From Sodiomyces alkalinus F11 (Eukaryota > Ascomycota > Sordariomycetes > Glomerellales > Plectosphaerellaceae): 64,000 nt of DNA. Location: the NCBI RefSeq assembly GCF_003711515.1, contig NW_021167079.1, forward strand, positions 1,477,471-1,541,470, read 5' to 3'. This document shows positions 37,346-49,913 of this stretch, in pieces. How positions within the stretch are numbered: the first letter of the stretch is position 1; the number at the start of each line of letters is the position of its first letter. The translations under genes were made by a program, and so were the position numbers. The notes below the pieces were generated by a model that was not told the DNA's origin, made no database searches, and worked only from the letters and a program-made list of their open reading frames with translations.

Positions 37346-39357
37346 ATGGCAAATCCCGAGCTCGCCATAGCCAAAGTCAACTTCAGCGCAGTCCTTTTCC
37401 GCAAGGACCCCACGCCCTTGACGAGGCCCGAGATTGAAGCCTTCCACACCCTCCTCACTGATACCATCACCCAATGCTCTCGTCCCAATGTCCAGGTTTG
37501 ACTGCCCTTCGCCGCTCCAACCGGCCGCCCTCGCTCTACCTCTACCTTCCTGCCTGCGTGGCCTGCCTGTTGATGCGGCGCCTGTCTCGCCCATCCCTCG
37601 CTGCCCTCCTTCGCAGCAGCGCTTGTGACACACCGAAACTAAAACAGACTTGGATGTATTTCTCTTAGAACTGCAAGCAATGGATCCTCTCCCACCTGCT
37701 CCCGTCGTCGGCACGCGTCGGCGCCTTCGCCAAGTACCTGGTAGCCCTCTCCGGCTCTTTCGCCGGCGAGGCAGCCAAAGAGAAGTCGCCGAATTCTAGG
37801 CCCAAGCCCTCGCTCCGAAGGAGGCATCTACACCTCCTGTACCTACTCAACGATGTTCTCTACCAAACCGTTATTCGGGAGCGTGACGATGCTTGCGCCA
37901 AAACCCTGGAGTCGAGCCTCCCGACGCTGTTCCACAATGCTGCTGCGTTTCAACACGCTCCTAAGCATGCGAAGAAGCTTGAGAACCTGCTTGCCCTCTG
38001 GGAGGAACACCGATACTACCCGTCGGCCTTCCTCAACAAGCTGCGTGATACGATTCGCGAGGCGCTGTCCGGGGCGAACGCCTCCAAACTGGCGGCAAAG
38101 GAACAACAACAGCAAGATGGCGGTGCCGCCCAAACCACCAAGCCTAGCAACCGCCAAGTCCCCTTTGTGATCCCGGCTATGCACGGCGATCCGTCCATGC
38201 CGTGGTACGACATCCCAGCCGCCAACTGGCTGCCCCACCTCACACCCAACTCGACGAAGCCGATGCAGCCGGATATGATCAAGCCGCTCCAGCTAGCTCC
38301 CGGTCCGGCCGACAAGGCCCTCGCACAAGCGGTGAAGGATCTCCTCCGGGATGTCGAAAGAATCTACAGCAGGGGCCGCAAGCCAGAGGACGACCATGAC
38401 GACGAGGACGTCCAGCACTCCACTTCCATCAGCGAGATGGGCGAGCGCGTCCTCTTCGACGAGATTACTGGCGAACTCATCGGCGGGGAGACGTACTACG
38501 GCTGGTCACGGGGATTTTGCGAGAAGATGAAGCAACGTGACCGGAAGAGCAAACACCAGACCGACGATCGTGATCGTGGCCGCAGCGCTCGCTCCCTGTC
38601 GAACAGGAGCAGGACCATTAGCAGAAGCAAGAGCAGGGGTAGCCGTTCGAGGTCTCCATCCCGCGCTGCTGCCGGCGGCCGATCCAGCCTCAGCGTCTCA
38701 CCTCCAGCTTTCAAGCGACGCCGCCTCTTTCCCGGCTCCTCAGGGAGTCCCAGCCGAAGCCGGAGTATTACCCCTCCTCGGAAGAGCTATCGTCCACGCT
38801 CCTACAGCCGCTCGAGATCCCGGACACCGCGCCGTAAGGACGGGTCGCGGTCACGATCCCGTTCCGGGGACAGGACCAGAGACAGGTGCCGTTCCCGCTC
38901 GCCGACTCGCGGTCCCAAGTCACACCACAACAAGCCTCCGAGCGACTTTGACCATGACGGTCCATCTCGCTACAACAGCAATAGCGCCGCGCAGCATCCC
39001 CCTCAGCCATTTATGAACCCCCATCCTCCGTTCCCTCCCCATGCACCACCCATGGCCGGCGGTATGAACCCTTTCCACGGGCTTCCACCGCCGCCGCCTC
39101 CCCCGCAAGGCTACCAGGGAAGCTGGCCTCCCCCGCCTCCTCCCCCTCCACTGCCCATGGGAAGTCCGCCTCAAAATTGGTTTCCCCCTCCCCCCATCCC
39201 GCCTAACCCCACCGGCCCAGGCGGTCCTTATTCGGGTGGATGGCATCAACAGGGACCTCCTCCCCCACCGGCCCCTCCACCGCAGTATGGTCGTGGTGGA
39301 CACGGACAATACCGTGGAGGGAGAGGTGGCTACGACCGTGGAGGACGTGGGTGGTAA
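37346..39357 (+). CDS. CID (RPR)-domain, RS-rich RNA-processing protein (CHERP/SCAF-like)
   Basis: Two exons, 37346-37495 and 37669-39357, with a 173-bp intron (GTTTGA...TTAG) give 612 residues. Residues 1-170 form a helical CID/RPR domain (FSAVLFRKDPTPLTRPEIEA; HLHLLYLLNDVLYQTVIRER), which in relatives binds the RNA polymerase II C-terminal repeat. A conserved middle follows (MPWYDIPAANWLPHLTPNST; DLLRDVERIYS; ETYYGWSRGFCEKMK). Then come an Arg/Ser-rich region (about 395-510) typical of splicing factors, a Pro-rich region (about 520-580) and a short RGG tail (GRGGHGQYRGGRGGYDRGG). Known relatives such as CHERP act with U2 snRNP; that role here is inference from architecture. The GTTTGA donor is less usual, but the frame across it restores the CID helices. 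Confidence 0.88.
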
Positions 39358-40899
39358 AAAAAATAAAAAATAAAAATAAAAGGAAACTTCGAGTATGGCG
39401 GGAAAGCGTCGTGGAGCGGGGCGTGTTTATGAAGCTTTGTCCGACCAAGCATTCTTGCCATGGTGTGTAATTTAGCTAGAGGAAATGCGAGGCGTCGACA
39501 TGACATGGCATCTGTCATGTAAGCTCAACATGAAACATGATTCACCATATATATCAAACCTTCGTTCAGCCTCTCTAACATGAGGCCTGCCATTACCGCT
39601 AGCGGCCACCCCAAGCCAGTCAAGGGCATAGCCAGATGGATACCCTTTTTTGTCCAGCCGTTATCGGCACGCCTCGTGGTTTTCCCGAGACTCCTTCTGT
39701 CGGTGGAAGAAAACAAGGGAAATCCCTAGATCTATCCGCTTCTCGGGCTAGATTACGTCTGTGTCCTCATTCACCGTCTACATAGAAGCTGCTCGTGAAA
39801 AGCTGAGAACCTCCCGGCCCTCGCAATTCCCAATGTCCCCACAAGCCATCCGTGTTCCGGACAGAGAGAAGGGCTGGGAAAGAAGAAGCCAAACGCAAGA
39901 ATGTCCGCCCATGCAAACACGAAAATGGGCCCCTTAGAGGGGATGGGGGAAAGCCAGGACAAGAAGGAAGAGAAAAGAACTCGGGACATTCCTATGTATC
40001 CGCTATGCGCCTGGGACGGATAAAGAGCCATATCTTGCTCGCCTCGTCCTCGTTGGGAACAGGATAAGAAACCCCAAAGAATAAAATAGGAAGAAGGAAA
40101 AAAGAAGAAGAAGAAAAAATAAGGAGAAGAGAACAATTATCAGTTCCAGTGTCCTCCAATCTCCAGCTCCTTGACGTGAATCATGAAAGCCCCTTTTATT
40201 CATCCCCAACTGACCACTCCAAACAAGCAAGCAACGGAAGAAGTAGTGGCCTGAAACAAGATATCGCAGCCCAATTGGTCCCGACCTTTGGTCTTCTTTT
40301 CCCGGATCCTTTCACGGAGGTCAATGTGTTGACAAAGTCGCCGATTTCTCATATCGTCTCAAGCGAACACCAAATTTCCGGGGAAGAAAAGGGGGCGAAG
40401 CAAAGCACAGCCAGGCAAAGAGACCACGGGGACCCGTCCGCTTCGAGGTAGGCAAGCCACTGAAAGCTCCGTCTCTCCCACTTTAAAGGGTTGTTCCCAT
40501 CCGGAGTCCCGTCATACTGTATTCATTCCATCGCAGCATCGTTTTGCACCCGCTTCTGCTAATATCGCGCGTTGGCAGTATGCGAAGCTAGAGACGAAAC
40601 GCCCAACAGAACGGTTTCGGCGCCCTGCCTGAAAATCAAAGCAGACAAAAGTCGCCTCAAATTGCCGAGGGGTGTTGCGTGGATTTGCGCACCCTAAAGC
40701 CCAACAACCGCAGGGGGAAGACAACAACCATGTGTTCCCTGTGTCCGTCTCTATGGCTTCGCAATGGAAAATCAGGATGGCTCGTAAAAGTCGAAAAGTC
40801 ATCGGGGGGTGTGTGGAATGGGCAATGAGTTTAAACTGCCGAGTCGAGAAGCCAAAAAGTCGAGACTGGGACAGAGAAAGGCTGGGTCGGTTGGCCGCA
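39358..40899. other. Convergent intergenic region, CID gene / RTS1
   Basis: About 1.5 kb between converging genes. It starts with an A/T-rich stretch directly after the stop codon (likely 3' UTR) and is otherwise featureless to me; open frames here are short and without motifs. Part of it may be the 3' UTR of RTS1. Confidence 0.5.
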
Positions 40900-43301
40900 T
40901 CATCTCTGGCCTCGACTAGAGCCTGCTGATCCGTGCCGTTCATGGGTCGATGGCCGCCCATCCTTCAGCTTGAGCGAATCCAGCCGCTTCTGGTTGTCTT
41001 CGGCGGCGTCCTCCTCGTCTAGCTTGGTAAGCGAGGAGTTTGCTGCGCCGTTCATCTGTCGCCTCATGTCTGCTTGCTGCGTGAGTGCAGCCCACTTCAT
41101 CTCTCGTTCAGCCTGTCTGGCCGCCGCGTTCTTCTGGTGTTCGGTATATTCGTGAGAACAGTCATCGAACAGCTGGGGGTTGATCTCCATGAACAGTTTC
41201 ATAGCGTTGTAGACCATGCCGTGAATTGTCCTAGCACACACGAATATGAAGATTAGAATGGAAGAGTCTCAACAAGCATCACCAAGTGTATCGTATGCCA
41301 GAAAACCAATGTCTCACCTGTTCCAATGCCCCTTGGAGTTTTCGAAGAGCGGCGCAAACATAATCGGGAGGATAATCTCCACGTTGTCGCTAACCAGGTT
41401 GCAAAAGTACTCGTTATTCCAGAAATAGAGAGCACGTTCCGCGACTTGAAAATGGGGGCTAGCGACGGATTTGGCCAGTTGGTGGAAGAGGGGTTCTTGG
41501 ACCTTGGCGAACTCGGCGGGATCCATCACCTCAAAGATGTCCTCGACCTCGTTGAGGAACATAACCTCTTTCGTGCTGTTGGTCTTTGGCCAGTAACGGA
41601 GCAAGCCGAGAACGACCTATCGTTGAGTGTGAGTAGAGAGAAAGGGGGGGGAGGAAAGAAAGAAAAGAACAGCAAAAGGGAAAGGAAAGCATGTGGGATT
41701 TGTCAAGTCCTTACCTCTTCCGTGAGGGACGCGTCCTTCTCAAGAAATTGGACAATGCAATACGCAAGTTGCGGGTGGTACATGCTCAAGCTCTTGACCT
41801 TGTGTAGGGGTATCAACACGCGGGTCAAGAAGGTCTTGTGCTCTTCCTTCAATGGGAGGGCGAAGCCGTTAATGATGGAGCCGAGAATCTCGAGAAGCTC
41901 GGCGATGCCATTGAAACGCTCCGTCTCATAAGTGAACTGGAAGAAGACGTTGTTGATGGAGCGGCGGATGAAAGACCGCAGATTGAGAAACTTGCCGTAA
42001 ATGCGGTGGAGGGTGGTCTTGAGGAAATCCCTCTCCCGGGGATCCTCCGAGTCGAACAGCTCGAGCAGCGAGAGGACGAAACCGTGGTCGATGTAGGCCT
42101 TGGCTATATTGGTGTTGAAGTCCTGGCTCTCGATGAAGCGCAAGAAGAACTCGTAGACGACCTGGATATGGGGCCACGCAACCTCGAGCACAGGCTCGTC
42201 TTCCTCCGGGTCGAATGCCTCGCCTTGGGGGTTCATGGGTGGCGGGATGGGTCGGAACAGGTTCTTGGCGAACATCTCGACGACGCGAGGATACATCGGC
42301 TCCGTGATGACTTGGCGGTTGTTCGCGACGTAATCGAGGAGCTCGTGCAGGGCGAGTCGCTTGATCTCCTTGGATTTCATGTCGCCGCTGGCATCGTTGA
42401 AGTCGAAAATGACGTTGCACTGATCAATCTTTTGCATGAACAAGTCTTGCCTTCGGTTGGGGGGGACTTCGTGGAAACCGGGCAACTTCTCCAGCTCGCG
42501 GTGGGCGGAGATGTCAAAGCGAGACGAGTGTTGACGCTTCGGCGTTCTCAGGCCTTCGGGCACGTCCTTGGGCGTCTGGTGCAGTCGATCGAACATGAGC
42601 GACTTGGCACCGGCCTTGGGAGGCGCCAGGTCGTGGGGCATGGTCTCTGCGGCACCGGGAGGAGGGACATGCTATAGAAGAGAAACGGGGGGGAAGGGTC
42701 TGTCAGCGACAAGTTACTTGTAGGGGGAAATTTCGCTGGGGAATCATGTAATCATGTCTGTCGGTTTGCGACTTGGGGAATGCTTACAGGCGCACTAGGG
42801 CTAATTACGACGGTCGGAGGCAGAGTACCGTGTCGCACAGGCGTGTTACTCCCATTAGCAGGCTGTGGAAGGCCGCCAAAGCGGTCCTGGCCTGCATTTT
42901 GCTGGTTGGCTAGGTGGGAGGGCTGATTGGGTGCGCCATGGTCACCGCCCGTGGTGTTTGGGGGCAAAGGCTTATTGCGGATATCGTTGAGTGTGGACGT
43001 GGAGGATGTCGGGGTCAGAACAGGAGATTGGTTCGCGTCGCGGCCCGAGCCCGAGGATGACGGCGAGGCGGTTCCATCTTTGGAATCCTTATTCTTCTTT
43101 GGCTTGTTTGGATCCTTGCCGCGCGACAACTGGGCCTGGGAGGAAGGGAAGGGAACCTGTCAGTAAGTACAAAGGAGAAGAAGGGGGAAAGAAAATAACA
43201 AGATAAAAGACGAGTGCCGCATAGACTGCAACCAGCCCTGAAAAGGAAAAGGAAAAAAAGGGTTGAACACGTACCTTAACGCGTTGACTGAAACGGTTCA
43301 T
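40900..43301 (-). CDS. rts1: Protein phosphatase 2A regulatory subunit B56 (Rts1 type)
   Basis: Five exons, 43301-43275, 43135-42788, 42671-41715, 41616-41318 and 41230-40900, give 653 residues. The first exon codes only nine residues (MNRFSQRVK). Introns are 139, 116, 98 and 87 bp with GTACGT, GTAAGC, GTAAGG and GTGAGA donors. Residues 1-150 are a disordered Ser/Pro/Asn-rich extension. The B56 HEAT-like domain follows ([100 protein letters not shown]). The C-terminal tail is charged and Gln-rich. B56 subunits direct PP2A to substrates; in fungi Rts1 acts in septation, cell size and chromosome segregation. The gene is well conserved and appears intact. Confidence 0.96.
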
Positions 43302-45026
43302 CTCGACGGCTACGGTAGACAGGTCCCTTGTCGTAAAGGGGCGCTGTTGGGAGACGTTTGTGGTGAGGAAGACTGATGACCGGAGAGTTGCAGTGGGGTA
43401 ATGGAGGAATTGGATGCAGACAATCTACTGGTCGAGAGGCCGATTGAAGGGGTCCGAGAATGGGGCCCGTAAGAGGCAAGCTTCAGGGTAGCGCACAGCC
43501 GGTGGACGCGGGCGCCCAACGTCGGCCGGGATACAGTAATGCGAACGAAGCCCGGTCCGGATGAGAGAAAATCCAAAGGGGAGAAAATAGGGTTTCGAGT
43601 CGTCGCGGCGCGAGTTCAGTTGAGGCAAGTCGGAGAGAGTGATGATCAATATGGACCTCCTGTTAATGGGAATGCAGCAATAGACCAGGAAGCAGCGTTT
43701 TTTTGGGCCAGCGTGGGAGGAACAGGGGTGGCACGACACCGCCTCCTATGTATGTATCTCCTTCGTTGCTTCGTCTCTTGTGCGTCGATTGTTAGGACGT
43801 CGGGATAAACCAGGCACGTAAAAGGCCAAAGTTCCGTCTTGTATCGCGTATCGCGTCGAATTGACGTGGAAGGCGCTTGTCGTCCCGACTGTCTGGCGAT
43901 GTCAGGGCTTGGGCAGGACCGATTGGGGGTAGTCGTGGAATCGTGGTGCACCAGAGCCAAGGGAACAACGAACAACCAGGGTCGAGACTCCTGAGATGGC
44001 TGCAGGTCAGCGGGCTCCGCGAAAAGACTAGATTAGATGCAGCACGGTGATGTGATGTTGGACAGGGAGAAAAGGCAGGAAAGGTATGAGGACGTCAAAC
44101 GCGTAATGGATAGGAATATTGGCTCACAGTAGAGTAGAAGCTCTCCAGGCGTTATGTTGCGTTGCCGGTCAGTGCTCGGGCTGATGAGAGAAAGGTAATT
44201 AAGATGGGGGCTGAAATGGCTATGTTGCGGGGCCAAACCTGACCTAAGATGGGCGAACCAGTGTGGGTGTGACGAACGAAGGGAGGTGGTGAGGAGGACG
44301 AGGACGCAGTGATTCAGGGGGGATCTCGCTAAAGCTACAGGGAGCTTTCCAGTGTCAATGGCGGGTTGCACCAGTTCCTAAGGTGGCTGTAACTGGGCAA
44401 GAATGAGGTAAGCCAGCCAGCACAAACCATTTGAATTGGTCACGGGACTTGTAAGTCTCCGCAAATGAATCCACTTCCCAAACGAATCATGACTTCATGA
44501 GCCCCTACACAGTATGCCCTTATGGAATATACCACATAATATGACATTTCATACTACTCCTAACACGGTGTAACCTCTTATCCAATTGTCTCTCCTTAAT
44601 TGTGCCGGCCCCGGAGCTGACCGAGCTGAGCTCGGTGAAGCATTCACGTGTACTCCATAATGTGTATCTTTCTCTCACCCACCTCGAAGCTGTGAACCTT
44701 CCAACGTATCCAAACTAACAGGAAACACTGCATCTTACTCACTTTTTACCACGCACAGGAACAGGCCCATTTGTCTATACTTTTTACGCCTTACAGTTCC
44801 TCAAGTCATCCCGCGCTCCAAGAGAAATACCGAGAACCTACGACATCAAAGCTCGAGTCCACATTCCAATCTTAGAATGTCTGCCAAGGGATGCACGATT
44901 GGAGCTCATATATAAAACTCCCTTTTGCGAGGTATCACTTTCTAGTCGTCGAACTGCATGGGTTTTTGAGGTCTGACGCAGAAGCAGCCACATTCCAAAC
45001 TCCCAGCTTGCAAGCTTCCGGGGATA
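43302..45026. promoter_or_regulatory. Divergent promoter region, RTS1 / TFC1
   Basis: 1.7 kb between divergently transcribed genes. The RTS1-proximal kilobase is pyrimidine-rich on the minus strand and probably a long 5' leader. A TATA-like element, CATATATAAAAC, lies at 44908-44919 on the plus strand, about 110 bp before the TFC1 start. No gene is supported inside. Confidence 0.5.
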
Positions 45027-47249
45027 ATGGAAGTTGAGGACGTTGTCGGCTCGGTGGTGGACAGCCTAGTCGTTGACGCGTCGAGATCAGCAGCTTCGGT
45101 CGACGCGGGACCAGGAGAGCCGTCGTTGCAAAGTTTTTCTGACGGCGATGCTGACGATACACCCGAGGATGTCGCCCCGATATACCCAATTGCCAAACGC
45201 ATCATTGGGGCTGTCGAGGTGCCCATGATTGTAATGAACCTCGACCGGGCGGAAAAGGCCTTTGGCAATATCTCCACCTTTGGCAACGTAGGTTAGGCCC
45301 CAAAGAAAAACAACCCCTCGGGATGCTACCTTGGTCGTGGTGCCTCTTCAGCTTACACCATGCAGGTCCTCGATTTGGATCGGCTCTCCATCCCGTTCTA
45401 CCTCAACCCAGAAAGTCCCTTCCGGAGACCTATACTCTCCCACCAGGCTGCAACCCACAACATTGTGCTCAAGGTCACGGTGCCGAAGCGCACGGGCAGG
45501 AAGCGGAAGAAGGGCTCGAACGGGCCCTTTGAGGGCGATGTCGAGGCGCCGAATCCGGATGCACCTGCGCCTCCACAGCGAGGACACAATGTGTGCTCCA
45601 AGTCGAGACTCGACAACCCCCGGGTTCTCAGGCGGAAGTTGCAGGACAATGTCGACAACTATCGGGTCGAGGCTGTCGGAGTCGTGAAGGGCACTCACCG
45701 CTTTCGATGTACGAATCTATCTCCCTGCAGTCCGAGGCAACTGTCGGTTCGCCATGTTGACTAACATTGTCGTCTTAGCCTTGGCCGATTATCAATGGGA
45801 TATGGACCAGTCCCCATTTATCACGAGATTCAGGGAACAGGTCTTGTCAGGAGATAGTAAGTTGGCCCTCTCTCGTCGGAATTTCTTTTTTTATTTCTTT
45901 TTCTTTTCTTTTTCTTTCTTTTTCTTTTTTTCTTCTTCTTTTTTTTTGCCTCTCCTTGTTCAAAATCCTTCCAAGACAAACGGGATCAATTGACAATGAT
46001 TCTAGTCACCAAGATGCGGGAATTCAGGTTTCGAGAGGGAACGGATTTTGGGCCCAACGTCGATCTGATCCCGCCGCCGGCATGGACACCAACGGTGAGC
46101 CTCCCGTTCAACTACGGCTATGCGCAGAACCCCTACGTACGGCCCGAGCTAGATCACACGGGCAAGGAGACGCTTGTCAACACCCAAATGCCCACCCTGG
46201 TCGGCTACTTTCTCAGCGCCGACCAGTATCCCATCCCGGAAGCGCCCCAGTTCGAGTACGACGGGGACGACGAGGACGTGAGGGCCTGCATTGCCACGGC
46301 TCGCAAGCTGATGGAGGAACGGCCCATCTGGACGCGGCGGTCCCTGCTCAACGCGCTCGGGGACCGGGTGCGGAACGCCCACATCATGAAGCGCTGCACG
46401 GGATTCGTGGGGTACCAGTTTCGCGGGGGGCCGTTCCGCGACGCCGTCATCAAGTATGGCTTCGACCCTCGCAGCGACCCTTCGTGCCGCAAGTACCAGA
46501 CGCTCCTCTTCAACCTGCGTAAGCTGAGGCCCGGGTACGCGGGGGAGACGTGGCACGGCCTGCGGAGCATGAGGGCGGACCAGAGGCAGCCCATGGGGGA
46601 GAACTTCATGAGCCACATCTTCGACGGCAAGTCGTTCTGGACCGACAGCAAGATCTGGCAGATCTGCGACATCACGGACCCGGTGGTGGTCAGGATCGTG
46701 GAGCAGGCGCCGGTGCGGTCGACGTGCGACTTTCTGGGGAGCGGCTGGTTCCACACCACGACGTGGGCCAAGCTCAAAGCGGTGATGAAGACCAAGATGA
46801 TGGCGATCCAGTTCGGGCGCAAGCTGGCGGACGAGGATTTCGCCGAGATCGTCCAAGTCAGGGACAAGACGCCCGAGCCGGGGGCCGGGGCCACGAGGTT
46901 GCCGGTGCCGGATCTCAAGCTCACCGAGGACGAGATGCGCGTCATGTACGGCAAGAACTGGAAGGTGCCCAAGAAGAAGAAGAAGGGCGGGTTCGACTAC
47001 CGGGTCAAGGGCGTCAAGGCGGACAGCGTGGCGGCAGCTGACACGGAGGATGCGAGCGAGTCGATGGAGGGGTCGGAGACGCCTCGAAGTTCGAACCCCA
47101 ACCGGTATATGCCTGTCCAGGCCGATCTCCGCCCACTCGGCAGAGGGGATGGCGCCCGGAATGGGGGCCAACAGGCCAGTGGGCCTCGTTTTTTTATGGG
47201 ATCCGACAAGGCCGGTCTGGAAGGGATAGACGAGGGAATCGATGAAGCG

Positions 47250-47287
<38 letters not shown>

Positions 47288-47651
47288 AGCTGTGGATGAA
47301 GAAGAGGCGGACATCATGGCACAGATATCTGGATTGGGAGACAAGACTCTTGGGTCCTTTCATCGGCTGTTCGGTGAACCTGATGCAAGTGCTGGGAACG
47401 ATCTTTCTGTTGCCGAAGTAGCTGGGGGCGAATATGAGGAGTACGACGAGGATGAAGGGGGTGACGAGGTCGAATATTACGACGAGGATGCTCAGCACGA
47501 GAGAGAGAACGGAGAGGGTTATGGCGACGAGGACGGGGAATACTACGAAGACGGAGAGGGGGAGTACGGTGAGGCCGCCGATGTGAAGACGAGATCACGA
47601 GGGATACTAGGTATTCGGAGACCAGGCGATGTTTGCCTGGGGCGTGACTAG
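45027..47651 (+). CDS. tfc1: Transcription factor IIIC subunit Tfc1/Sfc1 (tau 95 kDa)
   Basis: Four exons, 45027-45287, 45366-45708, 45779-45856 and 46006-47651, encode 775 residues; introns are 78, 70 and 149 bp. The third exon is only 78 nt, and the last intron has an unusually long T/C-rich tract (about 45883-45960). The N-terminal domain (VPMIVMNLDRAEKAFGNIST; LDRLSIPFYLNPESPFRRPI) is the Tau95 dimerisation region. The DNA-binding region follows (WTRRSLLNALGDRVRNAHIM; RCTGFVGYQFRGGPFRDAVI; WHTTTWAKL-like block). The C-terminus is very acidic, with about 12 Asp codons in a row (47251-47288). TFIIIC recognises A and B boxes of tRNA genes and recruits TFIIIB; Tfc1 contacts the A-box side. 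No tRNA gene was seen in this window. Confidence 0.95.
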
Positions 47652-47921
47652 AACGATGACGATGGATCATAGGAGTCAAGGATAGGACCACAGGCCGACC
47701 ATAACGCCAAAGCTGCCCACGCTGACCAGCTCCATGTCGGTGCCGACATGGACGCCCGGCGAAGTTATACCCGATGGCAAGTACGACCGCGAAGACGAAC
47801 ACCGCATCTCATTCTCACCCAGCCTAGATATCACGGGGCGGTATTTGTGAGCGTTTTAATGGGTCGTCGGTGGTTTCTGCAGAGAGATCAGCCTTTCTGC
47901 CGGCTGATATATATCTATAAG

Positions 47922-49913
47922 TCAGACCATGAACAATGATTTCTCTATGCCCCCATTGGAGCTTTCGATGCATGTGTCCACCGGCATGCCAGGTCGTAAC
48001 ATATCTTCTCTTTGAGGCTCCTTGATATGATAGACACGGACACTGCCGGCCCCATCTCCGACATAAAAGAGGCTCCCATCCGCCGAAAAACACAGCTCGG
48101 TGATCTGGTGCGCACCCTTGGACTGCTCGGACGACCCCCCGGAGACTCTGGAAAGGACGGACGACCCGTCGCTGGAATGGATCGACTCTTCTTCCTTGCC
48201 CACGTGCAACCAGCACAGTTCCCGCCCCGTCATGGCGTCCAGGATAGCCACGCCGGCCTTGTGGTCGCAGCAGTAGGCGACGAACCGACAGTCGGGGGAC
48301 ACGCAGGCGACGGCGTCGGGAATGGCGTAGGTCCAGGCGGTGTTGGCGGAAAAGTCCCACAAGAGAACGTGCCTGGCCGTAACGGGGGCCGGTTCCAGCC
48401 TCGAGCCGCCGCCCGTTTTGCCCTTCCCTTCGACCAGGCGATACGCGGCCGGGATCCAGATGGATACGGCGACGCTCCCATACGTGACGAGGCAAAACGG
48501 GAGGGCCATGGCGAGGTCTGCGTGGGCCGCCGGCATGATGAACTTGTACGGCTTGTGCGAGGGGCTGGCGACGTCGTCTACCTCCCAGGCGATGAGCATC
48601 GGGCCGTGCTCGGGGGGCGGGTGACCCGGTCTCGGGGTCCGGGGTCCGGCGGCGGCGATGAGCAGGGGTCCCGTGGCAGAGTAGGCCAGCTCGGGACACT
48701 TGGGGACGTGCGGCAGGCCGGTGAGGCGGAGGTCGATGGTCCGGGGCTTATCGAACGGCTTGTCGAACGGTTTGTCGGCGCGGGCTTGCCTCAGGGGATA
48801 CAGGTCGATGGTGTCGCGGTCTTCTCGGTACGTGGCCAGGGACGGCCAGTTGGCTTGGAAGATGTCGCCGCGGGCGGAGGCCCAGCGGTAGGCGTCGTCG
48901 ATGGTCTGGAGTTTCTTCGACTTGGACCAGTTCCAGATCTCAAGGGTATGGCCGAAGGCGGTGGCGATGGCGATGAGGGCTGCCGTTTCGGAGAGAATAG
49001 CATGGCTCCGGACAAAGTAGTCTCTCGATCGGGGCTGGGTCTGGACATAGAAGCGGACTTTGATGGTGCTCGCTAAGGTTTCTTGCGGCACGTCCCAGAG
49101 CCTGATCATGTGGTTGCCTTGCTTGCTGGCTAGAATGGTCGAAGAGGGGGAGACGTCAATGTAGGAGATGCTGCCGCGATCCTTGTTGTTGTGGGAGAGC
49201 CGCTTCGAGGGGACCACGTCGATGCGTGGCGTGACCTGAGTCTGAGGCTGGGCCTGGGCCTGGGTCGGAGGCAGGGGCCTAGGTTCAAGTCCAGGTTCAA
49301 CATGGGGAATGGTGATGGGCGAGGCTAAGGATTCAGCCAGCGATCCGAGGGTAAGAGGGGTGAGCCGGCTCTCGCGGGAAGATGCGGTCCATGATTCCCC
49401 TCCAGGAGATGCCGCGGACACCAATGTCCCGGTGCCGCGCGGTGCTCTCGATGTCCAATGATCAGGGGTCGACGAGATTGTCGGAGAGGTGGGTGATGTG
49501 TCGATGGTACCCTTGGAAGGCAATCGTGGTCGGGGGACAGGTGGCAGGGGTTTCGTCGGTGGCGGATGCAGAGTTGTATTGGAGATGATGGTGGAATGAG
49601 ACTTGGATGGGCGACTCTCCTTCAACGCTCTCGACTCTTTGAGCTCTCTCCTAGCTATCGAATGAGTGGATGGTCGATTTGCAGATTCCTGTCGATTGCC
49701 TGGGGTACGCCGTACAGTTGGGCGTGTGCTTACATCTCGCAAGGCGTCGTGGTAATCGCTCAACTCTTGTAGGGCATGAATGTTTCGGCTAGGTCTTGTG
49801 GCCTCGCTATGCATGTTGCTGTTCATCTCTCCGGAGTTCTCTTGCACAGGCAATGGGGAATGTGGTGGGATGAACACATCTTGATCATCGTCGGTGAACC
49901 AGGACATGGACAT
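47922..49913 (-). CDS. WD40-repeat-like protein, function unknown
   Basis: Single exon, 663 residues. Residues 1-260 are a low-complexity Ser/Pro/Thr-rich extension. From about 265 onward weak WD40-type blades appear (SYIDVSPSSTILASKQGNHM ending IRLWDVP; TLEIWNWSKSKKL; VLLWDFSANTAWTYAIPDAV; ITELCFSADGSLFYVGDGAG then VRVYHI). A short internal direct repeat, FDKPFDKP, is present. The blades are degenerate and I cannot name an orthologue; proteins of this layout in fungi are annotated only as WD40 domain proteins. It converges with TFC1, with 270 bp between the stop codons. Confidence 0.8.
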   Translation of the reverse strand: MSMSWFTDDDQDVFIPPHSPLPVQENSGEMNSNMHSEATRPSRNIHALQELSDYHDALRDVSTRPTVRRTPGNRQESANRPSTHSIARRELKESRALKESRPSKSHSTIISNTTLHPPPTKPLPPVPRPRLPSKGTIDTSPTSPTISSTPDHWTSRAPRGTGTLVSAASPGGESWTASSRESRLTPLTLGSLAESLASPITIPHVEPGLEPRPLPPTQAQAQPQTQVTPRIDVVPSKRLSHNNKDRGSISYIDVSPSSTILASKQGNHMIRLWDVPQETLASTIKVRFYVQTQPRSRDYFVRSHAILSETAALIAIATAFGHTLEIWNWSKSKKLQTIDDAYRWASARGDIFQANWPSLATYREDRDTIDLYPLRQARADKPFDKPFDKPRTIDLRLTGLPHVPKCPELAYSATGPLLIAAAGPRTPRPGHPPPEHGPMLIAWEVDDVASPSHKPYKFIMPAAHADLAMALPFCLVTYGSVAVSIWIPAAYRLVEGKGKTGGGSRLEPAPVTARHVLLWDFSANTAWTYAIPDAVACVSPDCRFVAYCCDHKAGVAILDAMTGRELCWLHVGKEEESIHSSDGSSVLSRVSGGSSEQSKGAHQITELCFSADGSLFYVGDGAGSVRVYHIKEPQREDMLRPGMPVDTCIESSNGGIEKSLFMV

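Noticed and set aside
41838..42677. 279-codon plus-strand frame opposite RTS1
   Set aside because: Lies entirely over the conserved B56 domain; composition is that of a complement strand.
46149..47498. 449-codon open frame antisense to TFC1
   Set aside because: Low-complexity shadow of the conserved TFC1 exon; no motif.
48012..49076. 354-codon plus-strand frame opposite the WD40 gene
   Set aside because: Gly/Arg-rich complement-strand artefact; the minus strand has the WD40-type blades and a clean single-exon gene.
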